DNA of 64,000 nt from Megaustenia siamemsis (GCA_032433765.1 JAVIAB010000051.1:148083275-148147274); one strand, 5' to 3'; shown: positions 1-11,470, counted from the stretch's first letter. Notes: generated by a model from the letters alone, not told the origin. Program-made: numbers and translations.

Positions 1-90
1 CATTGTGATATATGCCCATCTGTTATATTTAATTCATTAACATAAATACTGTCCTAAATTTGATACCGATTTGATTATAGGAGAAGCCTG

Positions 91-180
91 AGTTTGTATG
101 TAACCAATCACAAACTGCTGAGTTTATATGTAACCAATTACAAACTGCTGAGTTTATATGTAACCAATCACAAACTGCCT
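91..180. repeat. 30-bp tandem repeat, 3 copies
   Basis: Three consecutive 30-base units start AGTTTRTATGTAACCAATYA and differ at only a few positions. The period is a multiple of three, so the reverse strand reads as a short peptide repeat; this is not evidence of a gene. Confidence 0.95.
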
Positions 181-394
181 TAACTGAACTGTCAGGACCA
201 AAAAAAAAAAACAACAACAACAACTATGTGCATTGAAATCCATTAACACACATAGGGAAACATGAAAAAAACAGTGTAATTTATAAATCAATGTGCTGCT
301 AATTACAGCAGTAATTCTTCTAAACGTGTTAAAAATGAACAAAGTTTGAGTGCAACTGTTAATAGTTAAAGATGAAAGATACATGTTAAATAGT
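181..394. other. No recognisable feature
   Basis: AT-rich sequence with an A-run near 200-210 followed by CAA triplets. No supported coding sequence, RNA gene or dispersed repeat was seen. Confidence 0.5.
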
Positions 395-452
395 TGTATA
401 TCATTGTATATCATTGTATATCATTGTGTATCATTGTGTATCATTGTGTATC
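395..452. repeat. 10-bp tandem repeat (ATCATTGTRT)
   Basis: About six copies of a decamer, with ATCATTGTAT units on the left changing to ATCATTGTGT on the right. Simple minisatellite. Confidence 0.9.
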
Positions 453-730
453 TATTTTACTGTTTTTTCCCATTAACCTCCTCCAGCTAGCTTGTCTGGG
501 TCAGGTTGTTACACGTAGAATGTTAAATACACACACACACAAACCGCTCGGAAACACACACTTCCCCATACGTTAACAAACAATATCTCAGTCTCGATAC
601 AGAGTGATTACTGTTATCAGGGACATCAAAGGAAGACCACACGGCGTGATAAATATCGTATATTAGTAGTACAAGCAGCTGCATTGTTGCACACGATATG
701 ACGACGCATGTTGACGAGACAGCATTTACA
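453..730. other. No recognisable feature
   Basis: Non-repetitive AT-rich sequence with a short CA run near 530-542. The open frames that enter it are extensions of the adjacent repeat-derived frames. Confidence 0.5.
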
Positions 731-1662
731 AGAATATAGGAGTACAAATATAGGAGTACAAATATAGGAGTCCAAATATAGGAGTACAAATATAGGAGTA
801 CACATATAGGAGTACAAATATAGGAGTACAAATATAGGATTACAAATATAGGAGTACAAATATAGGAGTACAAATATAGGAGTACAAATATAGGAGTACA
901 CATATAGGAGTACACATATAGGAGTACAAATATAGGAGTACAAATATAGGAGTACAAATATAGGAGTACAAATATAGGAGTACACATATAGGAGTACACA
1001 TATAGGAGTACAAATATAGGAGTGCAAATATAGGATTACAAATATAGGAGTACAAATATAGGAGTACAAATATAGGAGTACACATATAGGAGTACACATA
1101 TAGGAGTACAAATATAGGAGTACACATATAGGAGTACACATATAGGAGTACACATATAGGAGTACAAATATAGGAGTACACATATAGGAGTACACATATA
1201 CAAGTACAAATATACGATTACGAAAATACGAGTACAAATATAGGAGAACAAATATAGGAGTACAAATATAGGAGTACAAATATACGAGTACAAATATACG
1301 AGTACAATTATACAAGTACAAATATACGAGTACAAATATACAAGTACAAATATACAAGTACAAATATACAAGTACAAATATACGAGTACAAATATACAAG
1401 TACAAATATACGAGTACAAATATACAAGTACAAATATACAAGTACAAATATACGAGTACAAATATACAAGTACAATATACAAGTACAAATATACGAGTAC
1501 AAATATACAAGTACAAATATACAAGTACAAATATACAAGTACAAATATACGAGTACAAATATACAAGTACAAATATACGAGTACAAATATACAAGTACAA
1601 ATATACGAGTACAAATATACAAGTACAAATATACGAGTACAAATATACAAGTACAAATATAC
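731..1662. repeat. 14-bp minisatellite (AGTACAAATATAGG family)
   Basis: About 66 copies of a 14-base unit. From 731 to about 1200 the unit is mainly AGTACAAATATAGG with CACATATA variants. From about 1200 the GG becomes CG or CA and the two forms often alternate, so the array has two homogenised blocks. One 13-base copy lies near 1472. No frame of the unit contains a stop on the reverse strand, so long overlapping frames (up to 338 codons with a 14-residue periodicity) run through it. These are artefacts of the repeat, not genes. Confidence 0.97.
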
Positions 1663-1689
1663 ATTTTTTAAAATATTGCCTGGAGGTGG

Positions 1690-1918
1690 AAAGGGTCTAA
1701 TTTATTCAGAGGGCATTGTGGGGGGAGTCAGATGGATCTATAATCAACACCTGACAGGAAACAGCCAATCTGTATACGCTTCAAGAAATGCTCGGACGGG
1801 CGATGGTAGGGGTATGGAGACACCCCGACTGCAATTAAACTTATTTCATTAATAAAATAGAATAGATTAGAATAGAATAGAATAGAATAGAATAGAATAG
1901 AATAGAATAGAATAGAAT
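1690..1918 (+). repeat. SINE-like element ending in (GAATA)n
   Basis: A stretch with higher GC than its surroundings ends in GACTGCAATTAAACT and then about eleven GAATA pentamers (about 1858-1918). REP-A copies elsewhere end in a similar ACTGYAATGAAACT followed by GAATAG repeats, so this may share their 3' end. The upstream part has no second copy in the window and no clear A or B box, so its class is uncertain. Confidence 0.45.
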
Positions 1919-2317
1919 GTTTTAATATTGACGAATCATAAACCATAACATGTAGTCTTGTCCATTATAAAAATGGCATCGATGCTAATAATTTGTATAA
2001 TAATGTCATCGATACCAACAACTTGTATCAAAATAGAGTCATATTGTCCAAAACTAGGTATTGATATCGGCAGCTTGTTATTGAGAGAAACCTATGTTCA
2101 TACATATTGTCAACCAAAGGCGGTCATGGACGAAAGTGGGTTAGAATATACCAACAAGTGGAAGTGTGGATAGCCTGGTTGAGAATTTCATAGCATGCAC
2201 AGAAACACAAGAAACCCGGGAACGTGGTCAGTGGATTCTCATAAAGTCTATAATTGAGAGGCAGTCCATTACCACCGTGCAATATACAAATAAGCAAGAA
2301 CACATTTTAAATACGCA
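1919..2317. other. No recognisable feature; small 30-bp duplication
   Basis: AT-rich DNA with an imperfect duplication near 1972-2032 (ATGGCATCGATGCTAATAAT against ATGTCATCGATACCAACAAC). The 71-codon frame spanning it is driven by this duplication and has no support as a gene. Confidence 0.4.
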
Positions 2318-2906
2318 CAGAGCGTCAAATACTTGGGCACTATAACAACATCAGACGGAAGGTACACCACAGAAATAAAAACTTGAATAGCTCAGGCCAA
2401 AATAAATTTTCAGAAAATTATAAACGTCTTTTGCAACAAGTCTGTGTCATTAGAAATAAGAAAAGTTCATTGGTGTTATTTAGAGCCATTGTAACCTAAT
2501 GCAACCGAGTCGTGTACGGTAAACAAACAATTGAAAAGAAGATTAGAGGCCACAGAGATGGTATTTCTCAGAAGAATGTTCAGAATTCCTTGAACAGCAA
2601 AAAAAAGCCAACGAGGAAATCGTCAAAGAGATCAACGCAAAAAGAGAGCTCATAAGAAACACAAGAAAGGCAACAATCACCATTTTTCGAGTACATCATG
2701 AGAAGTGGAAAGTCGGAATATTTGGTTACAACTGATAAAATGTATGGAAAGAGAGATCGCGAACGACAAAGATAGACAATACTGGATAGCTTGGTGTCAT
2801 GGCACAGAAAACAGTAAACAACGGAATTGATACGATGCACTGTGGAAGAAGAATTTGCTAAGGACATGATCGCCTGAGTCAGCCGGTATGGCACATAATG
2901 ATGACG
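2318..2906 (+). mobile_element. RTE-a LINE fragment, 3' end of ORF2 (degenerate)
   Basis: The sequence is collinear with the C-terminal part of the RTE-a reverse transcriptase ORF at 29370-29945. It starts at the segment encoding KYLGT-TSDGR, passes through the FLRRM segment, and ends in the ACATGATCGCCTRMGYCARC block and an ATG-rich tail. Frameshifts and stops interrupt every frame. It is a 5'-truncated, dead copy. Confidence 0.85.
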
Positions 2907-3604
2907 AAAGACTTCATCGAACACTCTCATCTCTTACCATCACGTGACAGCTCTCCGGCATGTTCATACACGATTGGTACAAATTATCACGTCACAAAGA
3001 CCATGTTTGATCCAGATGGAATTTCTCACAGTTTTCCCTCCCATTCCATTCAAGTCCAACTATTGATTTCACCGAACGCAAACCAACATTCTTCCATTTC
3101 TCAATGAGTGGACAATCACGTGCTACTTGTCCCAAAGAGGGTACCCAAATTACGACGACACTCGAGACATAGGTCAAATTCGGTTAGAGCACTTATCGCG
3201 TCCCGAGGACTCTACAATTTGTCTCCATTAGACGAATCCTGAAGGTCACATTGACCAACTATTTGCTAGAGCCATGAGCACCCTTCTCTGTGACACGAGT
3301 TCCAGACCTGGTCGACATCAGCAAAGCTCCATGATTATTCCATTTTTGTATTTAAAAGCGTCAAGTATTAATTAGACTGTGAGAGTGAAATCAAATGATG
3401 TGTAAGTTATACGCAACTACTGTCCACTAATAACAAAGTTATCTTTGGGATAAAGTTAAATAAAAACGTTGGTTCTTTTCACCACAGAAAAATGTGATGA
3501 AATATTTTATTTTAAATTTCTGTTGACCTCTGTCGTTCTAGGTGATCGGGTCTGGATTATAAATATTTGTTTGTGTATGAGCTTCAGTGTCTTTATTTAT
3601 TGAC
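2907..3604. other. No recognisable feature
   Basis: Mixed-composition DNA without tandem structure. Frames of 69 and 61 codons overlap on opposite strands near 2898-3177; neither shows a motif or splice context. It could be an unassigned old transposon or host intergenic sequence. Confidence 0.4.
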
Positions 3605-3845
3605 TACCACCCGAAGGTGAGGGGAGAAAGGAATAGAGCCACTGTTACCTGTCACGCTTGTCGTAAGCGGCGACCAAAGAGGTGTGGAACCGTCGCTTGT
3701 GTAGTCGTGTAAGGCATGCACGGAGCGAGCTTGTCAACAGAATCTATCTATGCATTATGAGAAATACTATGACAAATAGTTGAGCGAGTATGGGGAATTC
3801 GTGACTGCAATGAAACTGTTTCCATGGATAGAATTGAGTAGAGAT
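3605..3845 (+). repeat. REP-A dispersed repeat, copy 1
   Basis: About 240 bases match 14820-15060 and the reverse complement of 54130-54305. Shared landmarks in order are AGAGCCACTGTTACCTG, TCGTAAG-GGCGAC, GTCAACA and CTGCAATGAAACTG, followed by a short GAAT-rich tail. The family is GC-richer than the surroundings and behaves like a SINE or a short non-autonomous element, but no clear RNA polymerase III boxes were found. Confidence 0.8.
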
Positions 3846-4544
3846 TTAAATTAACATATCTATAGTGGTCACATGAATACATGTCTCATGGAATACACAC
3901 TCTCAAACAACGTCATGAGTTTCTTCCAGTCTTGAGATTCGTTTTGCCATGAGCTATAGATCAGTGCGTTCCTATGTGTCTTCTCTAAATGCGATGGTAT
4001 CGATTTCTTTCATCAGTAACCAGTGATTATCTAGCAGTTCTTCATTGTAGATTGAGCAGCAAGAAAGTTAGTTGCATCTATCTTTGACATGATCCAAATT
4101 GCGATCGTTGAGTGACCAGGACATATCTCCCTCCCTTGTCCATATAAATATTGACCGAACATTAATGCCCCCGACACTAATTTCCCAGCTCTCGCATTGT
4201 CCTCGTAACTTACATGGTTATTCAGGTATACACAATAATCCCAGAGAGACTGAGACTTATATATTAGTCCATATCTCAATTATTTGTGAATTCTTCTCTT
4301 TCGAAGTGTGAACTAAGAATCAGATATGAAGACTGCTCTATGTCAAATGTCCAACCAGAAAACATTCGCAACAGTTTAGTTGTATGTTTAATCTTCTTTC
4401 CATATCCGTTCATACAGATTTCCTACAAAATCAGCTTTCCACGACTGTGATCTATTCTTTCATTATAACCAAAAGACCACTTCTACATTTCTTATCCTCG
4501 CGCACAGACCCATCAGTAAAGTAGGAAAAAAATAAAAACAGTAA
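3846..4544. other. No recognisable feature
   Basis: About 700 bases of non-repetitive AT-rich sequence. Two short frames overlap on opposite strands at 4031-4311. No splice-flanked exon, RNA gene or element end was recognised. Confidence 0.4.
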
Positions 4545-4592
4545 ACCGCCCCGTCACGCCAAGTGGCTTTTAGGGAATATGGATATTTTGTT
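4545..4592 (-). mobile_element. SINE-1 3'-end fragment
   Basis: The segment containing GTCACGCCAAGTGGC followed by TTAGGGAATATGG matches the 3' part of SINE-1. The rest of the element is missing. It directly precedes the REP-C copy. Confidence 0.6.
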
Positions 4593-4725
4593 ATGGAAGG
4601 CCCCGGTATCACTGCAAGCGAATTAAAATCCATAATTGCTCACCCGCCCGTGCCAGCGGAATCATCCGAATTAATATCTCATCTCCCAAACAAAGAAAGG
4701 TAACTGCAGTCCCCATCGTAGCAGT
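4593..4725. repeat. REP-C dispersed repeat, copy 1
   Basis: Matches 38812-38935 along its length. Shared landmarks are CGGTATCACTGCAA, AACCGCCCGTG or CACCCGCCCGTG, and GGAATCATC-GAATTAA. Both copies lie close to SINE-1 sequence. The element class is unknown. Confidence 0.75.
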
Positions 4726-4909
4726 CTCAGCACACGCCAAAAGACATAAGGCGAAACCGTGCACAAAGTGAACACAGCCAACTGTTCCCTGTCATACGAT
4801 ATCAACATTCATAGTAAGCAATTGGAATATCGAAACATACATGATCAAAACGGATGAGACACACAGCTCACGGTGTGCACAGAACTCTTAACTCAGTAGC
4901 TTCTGCAAC

Positions 4910-4992
4910 AAGCCGGACTTGGAATATGAGGAAACTGCAACAAGGAACACTTTTCAGGATAGCCTTCAATTGTTCCCGCCGCCTATCCACCA
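4910..4992. repeat. REP-E short dispersed repeat, copy 1
   Basis: CTTGGAATATGAGGAAACTG and the next approximately 25 bases recur at 44713-44790, followed by a looser match around CCGGAAGTT or CCGGAGGTT. Both copies lie next to SINE-1 sequence, so this may be part of a composite element. Confidence 0.6.
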
Positions 4993-5107
4993 TTTACCGG
5001 AAGTTCACGTCCTCTTGAAAATGATGATAGTCGTATTTTTTAAAAAATGTATAGCGCTTGATGATGTTAGGCCATCGTTGTTGACTCCAATTCCGAACAT
5101 ATAGACA

Positions 5108-5240
5108 CACAGTTAGGGAATATGGTGTTAGTGACCATAACTTTTACAGACCTTCGGCACAGGATTTTTGGGGTAATGTGGTCGGTATTACGTCCGTAAA
5201 GCTTTACTTTCCCAGTTAAATCTGATACCCATTTAAAGCT
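5108..5240 (-). mobile_element. SINE-1 body fragment
   Basis: Matches the SINE-1 body (TTAGGGAATATGGTGTTAGT, TTTTTGGGGTAATGTGGTCG, CTTTACTTTCCCAG). Both the tRNA-like head and the 3' tail are absent, and no target-site duplication was seen. Confidence 0.8.
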
Positions 5241-5790
5241 GACACATAATGATGTGTGATCATGAATTAACCTTTAACCTGTAACCCTTTTATTCTTAAA
5301 AGAACAAATAAAAACACTCCTCAGATCTACACAAGACATGGTGTTGGACTGGTGTTTTTTACTCAATTCCCCTTTACATCCCCACCTCCCACCAACATAT
5401 TCCCCTCAAACCCCATCAAAGTGGATGATTGTCGTAAACGACAGGTTTCTTTATAACGTGCTCGGAGAGTCGAGTCTAAATTTATACATTCTGGTGGACT
5501 GATGTGTGTCCAGCAGTAAAAATAATAAAAAAGAAATGTATTTATAATCCAGGATCATGGCTCTCAAAGAGAACATCACGTTACCGCCAGGCTTAACTCT
5601 TATTAATCCGCAGTAACAGACCGTGTTTATTATTGGTTCGTGGTACACGCTCATGAACAAATAGCAGATCGATTTTGCAACATCGCAGCTTGTTTATTAT
5701 TCACGATTCACGCCCACAATACCATGTTTATTTGCATACAAGTGCAACATTCTGTACACAACATTATGTTGTCGGAAACTATTGACCTAT
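5241..5790. other. No recognisable feature
   Basis: AT-rich DNA. Frames of 69 and 86 codons at 5451-5900 overlap on opposite strands; the second is generated partly by the adjoining 30-bp repeat. No host gene is supported. Confidence 0.45.
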
Positions 5791-6015
5791 TTAACACTCT
5801 ACCACGGTGGTTCCTAAACGTTTACACTCTAGCACAATGGTTCCTAAATGTTTACACTCTACCACAGCAATTCCTAAATGTTTACACTCTACCACAGTAG
5901 TTAATAAATGTTTTAATTCTAGCACAGTAGTTCCTAAATGTTTACACTCTACCACAGTAGTTCCTAAATGTTTACACTCTACCACAGTAGTTCCTAAATG
6001 TTTACACTCTACCAC
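5791..6015. repeat. 30-bp minisatellite, about 7.5 copies
   Basis: The unit contains TTCCTAAATGTTTACACTCT followed by ACCACAGTAG. Left-hand copies are more divergent than the right-hand ones. Because 30 is divisible by three, both strands read as 10-residue peptide repeats, which are artefacts. Confidence 0.95.
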
Positions 6016-6170
6016 AAAAAGGTTCGACCACAAAAAATATGGATCGATGGAATATTAGAAGCACTAAGAAACATAACAGCAGCAGAGGCGAACAGAAGAG
6101 CAAAAGACCGCAAATTATATCTCACTTCGACGCTGAAAGGCAGATGAGGAAGGAAAGAAAAAAAAAGAAG
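6016..6170 (+). mobile_element. RTE-d LINE 3' end
   Basis: The forward translation resembles the C-terminus encoded on the minus strand at 30556-30894. Both carry a tryptophan-containing W-I-GI-E motif, then EANRRAK and a L-LTST ending. It finishes in an AAG/GAA-rich tail, as the other RTE-d copy does. Only the last 40 or so codons remain. Confidence 0.7.
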
Positions 6171-6509
6171 AATTATGTTAATTTCATTTGGTTAGATTAG
6201 ACACTATTTACTTGTATGTTACAGCGGTTACTTTCGTGCCGTTTTAAGATGTTATTAGTTTCTCGGGCCCCTAAGAATATCATGGTCCGTACCCTTGGGG
6301 TACGCGTTTAACAGCGTGAGAACCTCCGATCTAACATGTCGCAGCTACCAAGTACAGAACGCTTGCCTACAGGTGACCATAAAGTAAGCGTTAATGTTGT
6401 AGAAATACTCTCATCAGATAGTTATGGCTTGTTCATGTGCTCCCTTATTATCATGATCTACCGTTGGTGCTATTTACACATTTTGTAAGCGAGTCTCCAT
6501 CGATTTGTT
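6171..6509. other. No recognisable feature
   Basis: Non-repetitive sequence with a GC-richer patch near 6260-6370. No frame, RNA gene or dispersed match was recognised. Confidence 0.45.
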
Positions 6510-7950
6510 CAGAAGTCATCATCATCATTTAGCGCCGTCTCCACATGGAAGGTTGGCTAACATGGATCGCCCGCCATTTCGCTCTGCATTCTTGCTTTGA
6601 TGGTGCAGATTGGCATAGGCTGCTTTGTCCATCTTTTAATGTTTCTCGTCCATGTTAGTCTTGGTCTGGCTCTGCCTCTTTTACCTTGCATTTTCCCTTC
6701 CAATATTACTTTTAGCAGGCTGTTGCGTCTTTTAACATGCCCCAAAAATTTCATTTGTCTTGTTTTAATTGTGTTTAGTAGTTCTCTTTTCATTTTTAGT
6801 TGTTTTAAAACGTCATTTGTTTCCCTTTCTTTCCATCCAATTCTACCTATTCTTCTATAAATTCACATTTCGAAGGCTTCAATTTTCTGTTCTGTTTCCT
6901 TGTCTAATCTCCATGTTTCTGTACCATACAGGAATATTGAGAAAATGTAACAGAGTAAAGAGCCCAAGTCACGCCAAAGTGGCGTCTAGGGAATATTGTG
7001 TTATTGACCATACATTTTACAGATCTTCAGCATATGATTTTTGGGGTAATGTGGTCGGTATTACGCCTGTGCCTCTTTACTTTCCCAGTAAAAATCCGGT
7101 ACCCATTTACGGCTGGGTGAACCCGGAAGCCGTCGGTTGGAACCGAACCCTACCTCTTGTCCTTAATAGTCCAGTTCACTAACCACTGATCTATCGCGGC
7201 TCCCATTGAGAAGATGTAACATTTTGCTATTCTTAGTTTTAGTCCTGATGTTATTTGTTTTGATGTTAATATACTTTGCATGACATTAAGTTTACTTTTT
7301 GCCATTCATTTTATTTTACTTATTTCAGTTTCACATTTTCCATCACTGATTATAGTATGTCCAATGTAGTTGTAGCTCTGAATTGTCTCCATGTGTATTC
7401 CTTCAAATTTGATATTTATTTGCAGGTCTTGAGAATTGTATTTCCTTATGATCATAGTTTTAGTCTTTTTGATATTCATATCTAATTAATATTTTTTGCT
7501 TGTCATGTTTATTTCATTAAGTAATTGTAGATCTTTAGGATTTTCTGCTAGTAGTACAGTATCGTCAGCATATCTTAGGTTATTGATTATCTTTCTATTA
7601 ATGTTTAAGCCTGGTATCTTTGTGATATTTTTAAAGATTTGATCAGTGTATTGATTGAACACACTTAGTGATAGGATGCATCCCTGTCTTACTCCTCTTT
7701 TTATATCATTAGGTGTAGAGTTATCTTTGTTATATTTTATTATTGCTGTTTGCTCCCAGTATAAATTACATATTATTCGTATGTCTGTGTCATCTAGATT
7801 TATATCTTTTAGGCAGCCTATAAGTTGTTTGTCATGTATTCTATCAAAAACTTGGTGTAGTCTATGAAGCAAGCATATATTGGTTTGTTTACTTCTATGT
7901 ACTTTTCAATGAATATCCTCATGCTGAATTTTTTTTTATCCCGCTGTTTT
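6510..7950 (-). mobile_element. RTE-b LINE, 5'-truncated, split by SINE-1
   Basis: Read on the minus strand, this is the 3' half of an RTE-type ORF2. The order is a CFIDY-like segment near 7860, GVRQGCILS near 7690, NLRYADDTVLLAE near 7560, and the C-terminal FLGHVKR segment near 6730. A CATCATCAT tract (the (ATG)n tail) stands at 6518-6530. A 253-bp SINE-1 sits at 6952-7204 inside it. Frameshifts break the ORF, so it is non-functional. The same subfamily occurs at 25250-27090 and 39776-40160. Confidence 0.88.
6952..7204 (-). mobile_element. SINE-1 (tRNA-derived), full-length, nested in RTE-b
   Basis: A 253-bp element flanked by a 16-base target-site duplication: ATTGAGAAAATGTAAC at 6936-6951 and ATTGAGAAGATGTAAC at 7205-7220 (one mismatch). 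On the minus strand it begins TGGGAGCCGCGATAG with a tRNA-like head and ends in a TTTAC-type tail. The duplication restores the RTE-b sequence on either side, so the SINE arrived after the LINE. Confidence 0.93.
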
Positions 7951-7954
7951 TTTT

Positions 7955-8020
7955 TAAATGAAAAGGCGATAAGAAGCCACAAAGATTGGATTTCTCAGTA
8001 GAATGTTGAAAGTTAATTCT
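7955..8020 (+). mobile_element. RTE-a short fragment
   Basis: The forward strand encodes a KRR-EATKIGFLS-like segment and matches the RTE-a region that encodes FLRRMLKV at 29580-29635. It joins RTE-b on the left and a 51-bp array on the right. Confidence 0.65.
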
Positions 8021-8034
8021 TTACCGCTTCCAGA

Positions 8035-8560
8035 TTGCAGGAACTGACTTTACCACACTTAGACACACCTGTGGTGCTCAGTCCTTCCCAGGAACTGACT
8101 TTACCACACTTAGGCACACCTGTGGTGCCCAGTCCTTCCCAGGAACTGACTTTACCACACTAAGGCACACCTGTGGTGCTCAGTCCTTCCCAAGAACTGA
8201 CTTTACCACACTTAGGCACACCTGTGGTGCCCAGTCCTTCACAGAAACTGACTTTACCACACTTAGGCACACCTGTGGTGCCCAGTCCTTCCCAGGAACT
8301 GACTTTACCACACTTAGGCACACCTGTGGTGCCCAGTCCTTCCCAGGAGCTGACTTTACCACACTTAGGCACACCTGTGGTGCCCAGTCCTTCCCAGGAA
8401 CTGACTTTACCACACTTAGGCACACCTGTAGTGCCCAGTCCTTCCCAGGAACTGACTTACCACACTTAGGCACACCTGTGGTGCCCAGTCCTTCCCAGGA
8501 GCTGACTTTACTACACTTAGGCACACCTGTGGTGCTCAGTCCTTCCCAGGAAATGACTCA
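8035..8560. repeat. 51-bp minisatellite, about 10 copies
   Basis: The unit contains CCCAGGAACTGACTTTACCA followed by CACTTAGGCACACCTGTGGT. Copies are nearly identical; one near 8455 is shortened by a few bases. Because 51 is divisible by three, periodic 17-residue frames arise on both strands and should be ignored. Confidence 0.96.
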
Positions 8561-8685
8561 AAGTAGGCATCTTAAAAATTGCTATAAATTGTGTAATATA
8601 TGGTGATAGTACATGACGAGGGACAAAAACTACTCATTTCATTCAGCTGACAGTTAATTCCACTGTAAGAATGTGAACAAAGGGA

Positions 8686-9011
8686 AAGTACGAGACTTGA
8701 ATCGCCGTCTTAGCACGCGAGTTCTCGCCCATATGTGCTCGGCCGCCTATTCAGAAGTGTTCGGAGACTTCTGGATAGTGGCGCCTCAAGTACCAAAACT
8801 CACGATGCGAAGTAGTATTCTTCACCTTCACAGAGAACTACCCTGGTAACCATTTCTGCCAGCGGCTAGTTCGACCACGGGGAGGGGGGTGTGGGGGGGG
8901 GTGTTTCAACCAGGATACAACTCACGCTGCATCCAGCGGGAATCGAACACGGATTGTCGGAACGTCGGGAGCTGGTAGAATGGTTTTTGCAACTACGCAA
9001 CCGATGCCCCC
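8686..9011 (-). mobile_element. SINE-2 (compound tRNA-derived), copy 1
   Basis: This is the reverse complement of 39172-39501 along its full length. It has a tRNA-like head with a B box GTTCGATTCCC, a second tRNA-like B box (GATTCAAGTCTC) near its 3' end, and a TACTTT tail. A long G-rich run (about 8878-8901) occupies the place where the other copy has an A-run. No target-site duplication was found. Confidence 0.85.
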
Positions 9012-9387
9012 ATCATCATTTTGAAGCTACCATGTAGTGAGAAGGGAACAATGATTAATTTGTGATTATCATATAATGTAAAAGGACGAGCCATAATTTT
9101 GAGATTGCCATGTAATCAGAAGGAAACAGTTGGAATGTATTTTGCCATGTAATCAGAAGTAAACAGTTGGAATGTATTTTGAGAAGTTTAAACAATTTGG
9201 AATGTAAACATAAAAAGACAGCTTCAGAAAATGATTTGGTAGGAAGTAAACAACATAATATATAAACAACTGCAGAAATAGAAAACTGTGCAGAGACATT
9301 GTCACCAACTGCAGCATGTACTGCACTTGATGATATGTTCCCTTGTCGTGACATCCGCAGATAAAAGATAATGATTTCCTCTTCTTT
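9012..9387. other. 39-bp tandem duplication, possible RTE-c relic
   Basis: GCCATGTAATCAGAAG and the bases that follow are present twice in tandem (about 9108-9179). The unit resembles the RTE-c stretch at 31250-31285 (GCCATGTAATGAGAAG), so a short RTE-c piece may have been duplicated. Nothing else was recognised in this interval. Confidence 0.45.
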
Positions 9388-10200
9388 ATCATCATCATGT
9401 GTCATGCCGGTTAGCGTAGGCGATCAGATCCTTCCGCATTTTTCTAACCATAATGCATCGCATCAATTCCGGTGTTAGCGGTTTTCCATGCCATGGAACC
9501 AAGCTATTTAGTATCTGGTATCTTCTTTCTTTGTCGACAGCGATCTCTCTTTCTCTGTATTTTGACAATTGTAATTAAGTATTCTAACTTTCTTCTTCTC
9601 GTGATGTGCCCGAGAAATGTTGATTGTTTCTTTCTGATGTCTTTCAAAAGCTTCCTTTTTGTGTTGGCCTCTTTGAGAATGTCTTCATTGGTCTTTTTAG
9701 CTGTCCAGTGAGCTTTCAACATTCTCCTGAGAAATCCCATCTCTCTTTCTCAATCGTCTTTTTTGTCTTCTGTCCTTGATTCGCTTCCATAGGTCATAAT
9801 TAGCCCTAAATAGTACAGAATAACTCTTTCTCAATTATTTTGACATAGACTTGTTGCAGAGGACGTTTTTCAATTTCTGAAATTCTATTTTCGCCTGAGC
9901 AATTCATATTTTTATTTCTGTGGTACTTCTTCCATCTGATGTTATTATTGTGACCAAGTATTTGACGTGTTGCACTTGTTTCGGATTTTTCCTGTTTATT
10001 TTCATGTTGCATGTTGGGAATGATTGTTTCTTCGATATGACCATTACTTCTGTTTTTTTTACTATTCAGACTGAGACCTTTCTTGGTGTTTTCTTTTACA
10101 ATTATGTCTATCATTTTTTGTTGTTCGTTCTCTATCTCTGCTATTAAGACTGTATTCTCCTCATGTCGAACATTGTTTATGCTGTGACTGTTACCTTGAA
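9388..10200 (-). mobile_element. RTE-a LINE 3' fragment
   Basis: The minus strand encodes the RTE-a C-terminus, from a degraded YADD region near 10160 through FLRRM and FLGHI segments to a CATCATCAT tract at 9387-9397. It is collinear with 29165-29945. Frameshifts and stops are present. It is a 5'-truncated, inactive copy. Confidence 0.85.
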
Positions 10201-11085
10201 TGCTTGTTTGTGATTTCCTCTTAGTGACGGCATTAAGCTAAATTTATTTATTTATTTTCTCCATTAGCGTCTAAAAGAAAATAAAAAAAACGGTAAGCCT
10301 TCCTTGATGTCCTTATCGGTCTTAAGTAAAAACACGTTTCTGTGGCTTCAGAGTATTTTCTTGTCTGTTGATAGTTTGTCATACATTCACTGCATATGCC
10401 AAGGTTTGTTCCAAATAAGACACAAGAAACTGTACTTGTTTTATTGTCAAAGACCGGCTTCACACAATGATAAGCATAGTCCCCACATAAGCAGTGCTGC
10501 CTTTGTCTGAGCTAATTCTACACCTCACCATCGTTGTACATTAGCCACTTGGTGTTGTTACCGTTCATAGATATTTGCTCTCATTCACGACCTGTGTTAC
10601 AAGTGTTCCAATTATATTAATATTTATTTTTATTTTTAAAGTCGTTATCTTTATTGCGAACATTATTTTTTTGTCTTTTTTGCTATTAAGACTGAGAGTT
10701 AAGGAGGGACAAGATCACTAATGCCTGCATGTATGGTAACTTAGGATGATGTCGAGCACTGCTCATTTTGCAGCAGTAATAGCATTACTTTCTTGCTAAA
10801 TTATGATCATTCGCGCAGTATTTTGTCTGGCATTAGCGTATCTGTTTTCAATTTTAGTTGAACATTTTTAATTCATTACCACCAACCTTCAATTCTAGGC
10901 GTACGTGGCTTCGAGGTAGTGATCTCGGTTTCTTAACTACAAGGTCCGGAGTCCCGCTAATCGCGGTGTTAAAAGGAATCACGACTTGTTGGATTACCAT
11001 CATCAACAACACACACAGAGATGTGTAAGTGAATAAAACTAATCTTACATAGCTAACTAATAATGAAACAACCAAAACAAAATAA
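10201..11085. other. No recognisable feature
   Basis: About 900 bases of AT-rich, non-tandem sequence. Short frames overlap on opposite strands (10248-10510) and show no motifs. No RNA gene or element end was identified. Confidence 0.4.
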
Positions 11086-11278
11086 TCAAAACTGGTTCAA
11101 GAAACAAACATTTCTTCCCTGTGTCGTGGATCGTGGCCGGAAGGCGATGGGAGGATTCGCGGGTACGCGCTGTAATCGGCCTTCCGATGGGAGGGTGAAC
11201 AACATGTAAAGGGCTCTAAAAATATGTTGGGGGAGGGGGACATTATCTAGGTTGCCTCCACTACAACGCCATCGGCAA

Positions 11279-11280
<2 letters not shown>
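11086..11280. repeat. GC-richer segment preceding the TA tract; possible element end
   Basis: Contains two similar arms, GGCCGGAAGGCGATGGGAGG and GGCCTTCCGATGGGAGG, about 40 bases apart, and ends directly at a long TA run. A microsatellite at one end suits a short element with a simple tail, but there is no second copy in the window. Confidence 0.3.
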
Positions 11281-11350
<70 letters not shown>

Positions 11351-11395
11351 TGCATATACACATAAATGTATTTACACGCTCATATACATAAATAT

Positions 11396-11446
<51 letters not shown>

Positions 11447-11470
11447 CACACATATATATACAGACACCTG
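11281..11470. repeat. (TA)n microsatellites, two blocks
   Basis: A near-pure TA tract at 11281-11346 and another at 11398-11442 are separated by an AT-rich ATACATA-type stretch. The tyrosine/isoleucine-rich reverse frames over them are artefacts. Confidence 0.97.

Noticed and set aside
626..1656. Long reverse-strand frames (338, 206 and 158 codons) as genes
   Set aside because: They are produced by the 14-bp tandem repeat, have a perfect 14-residue period and overlap each other in different frames.
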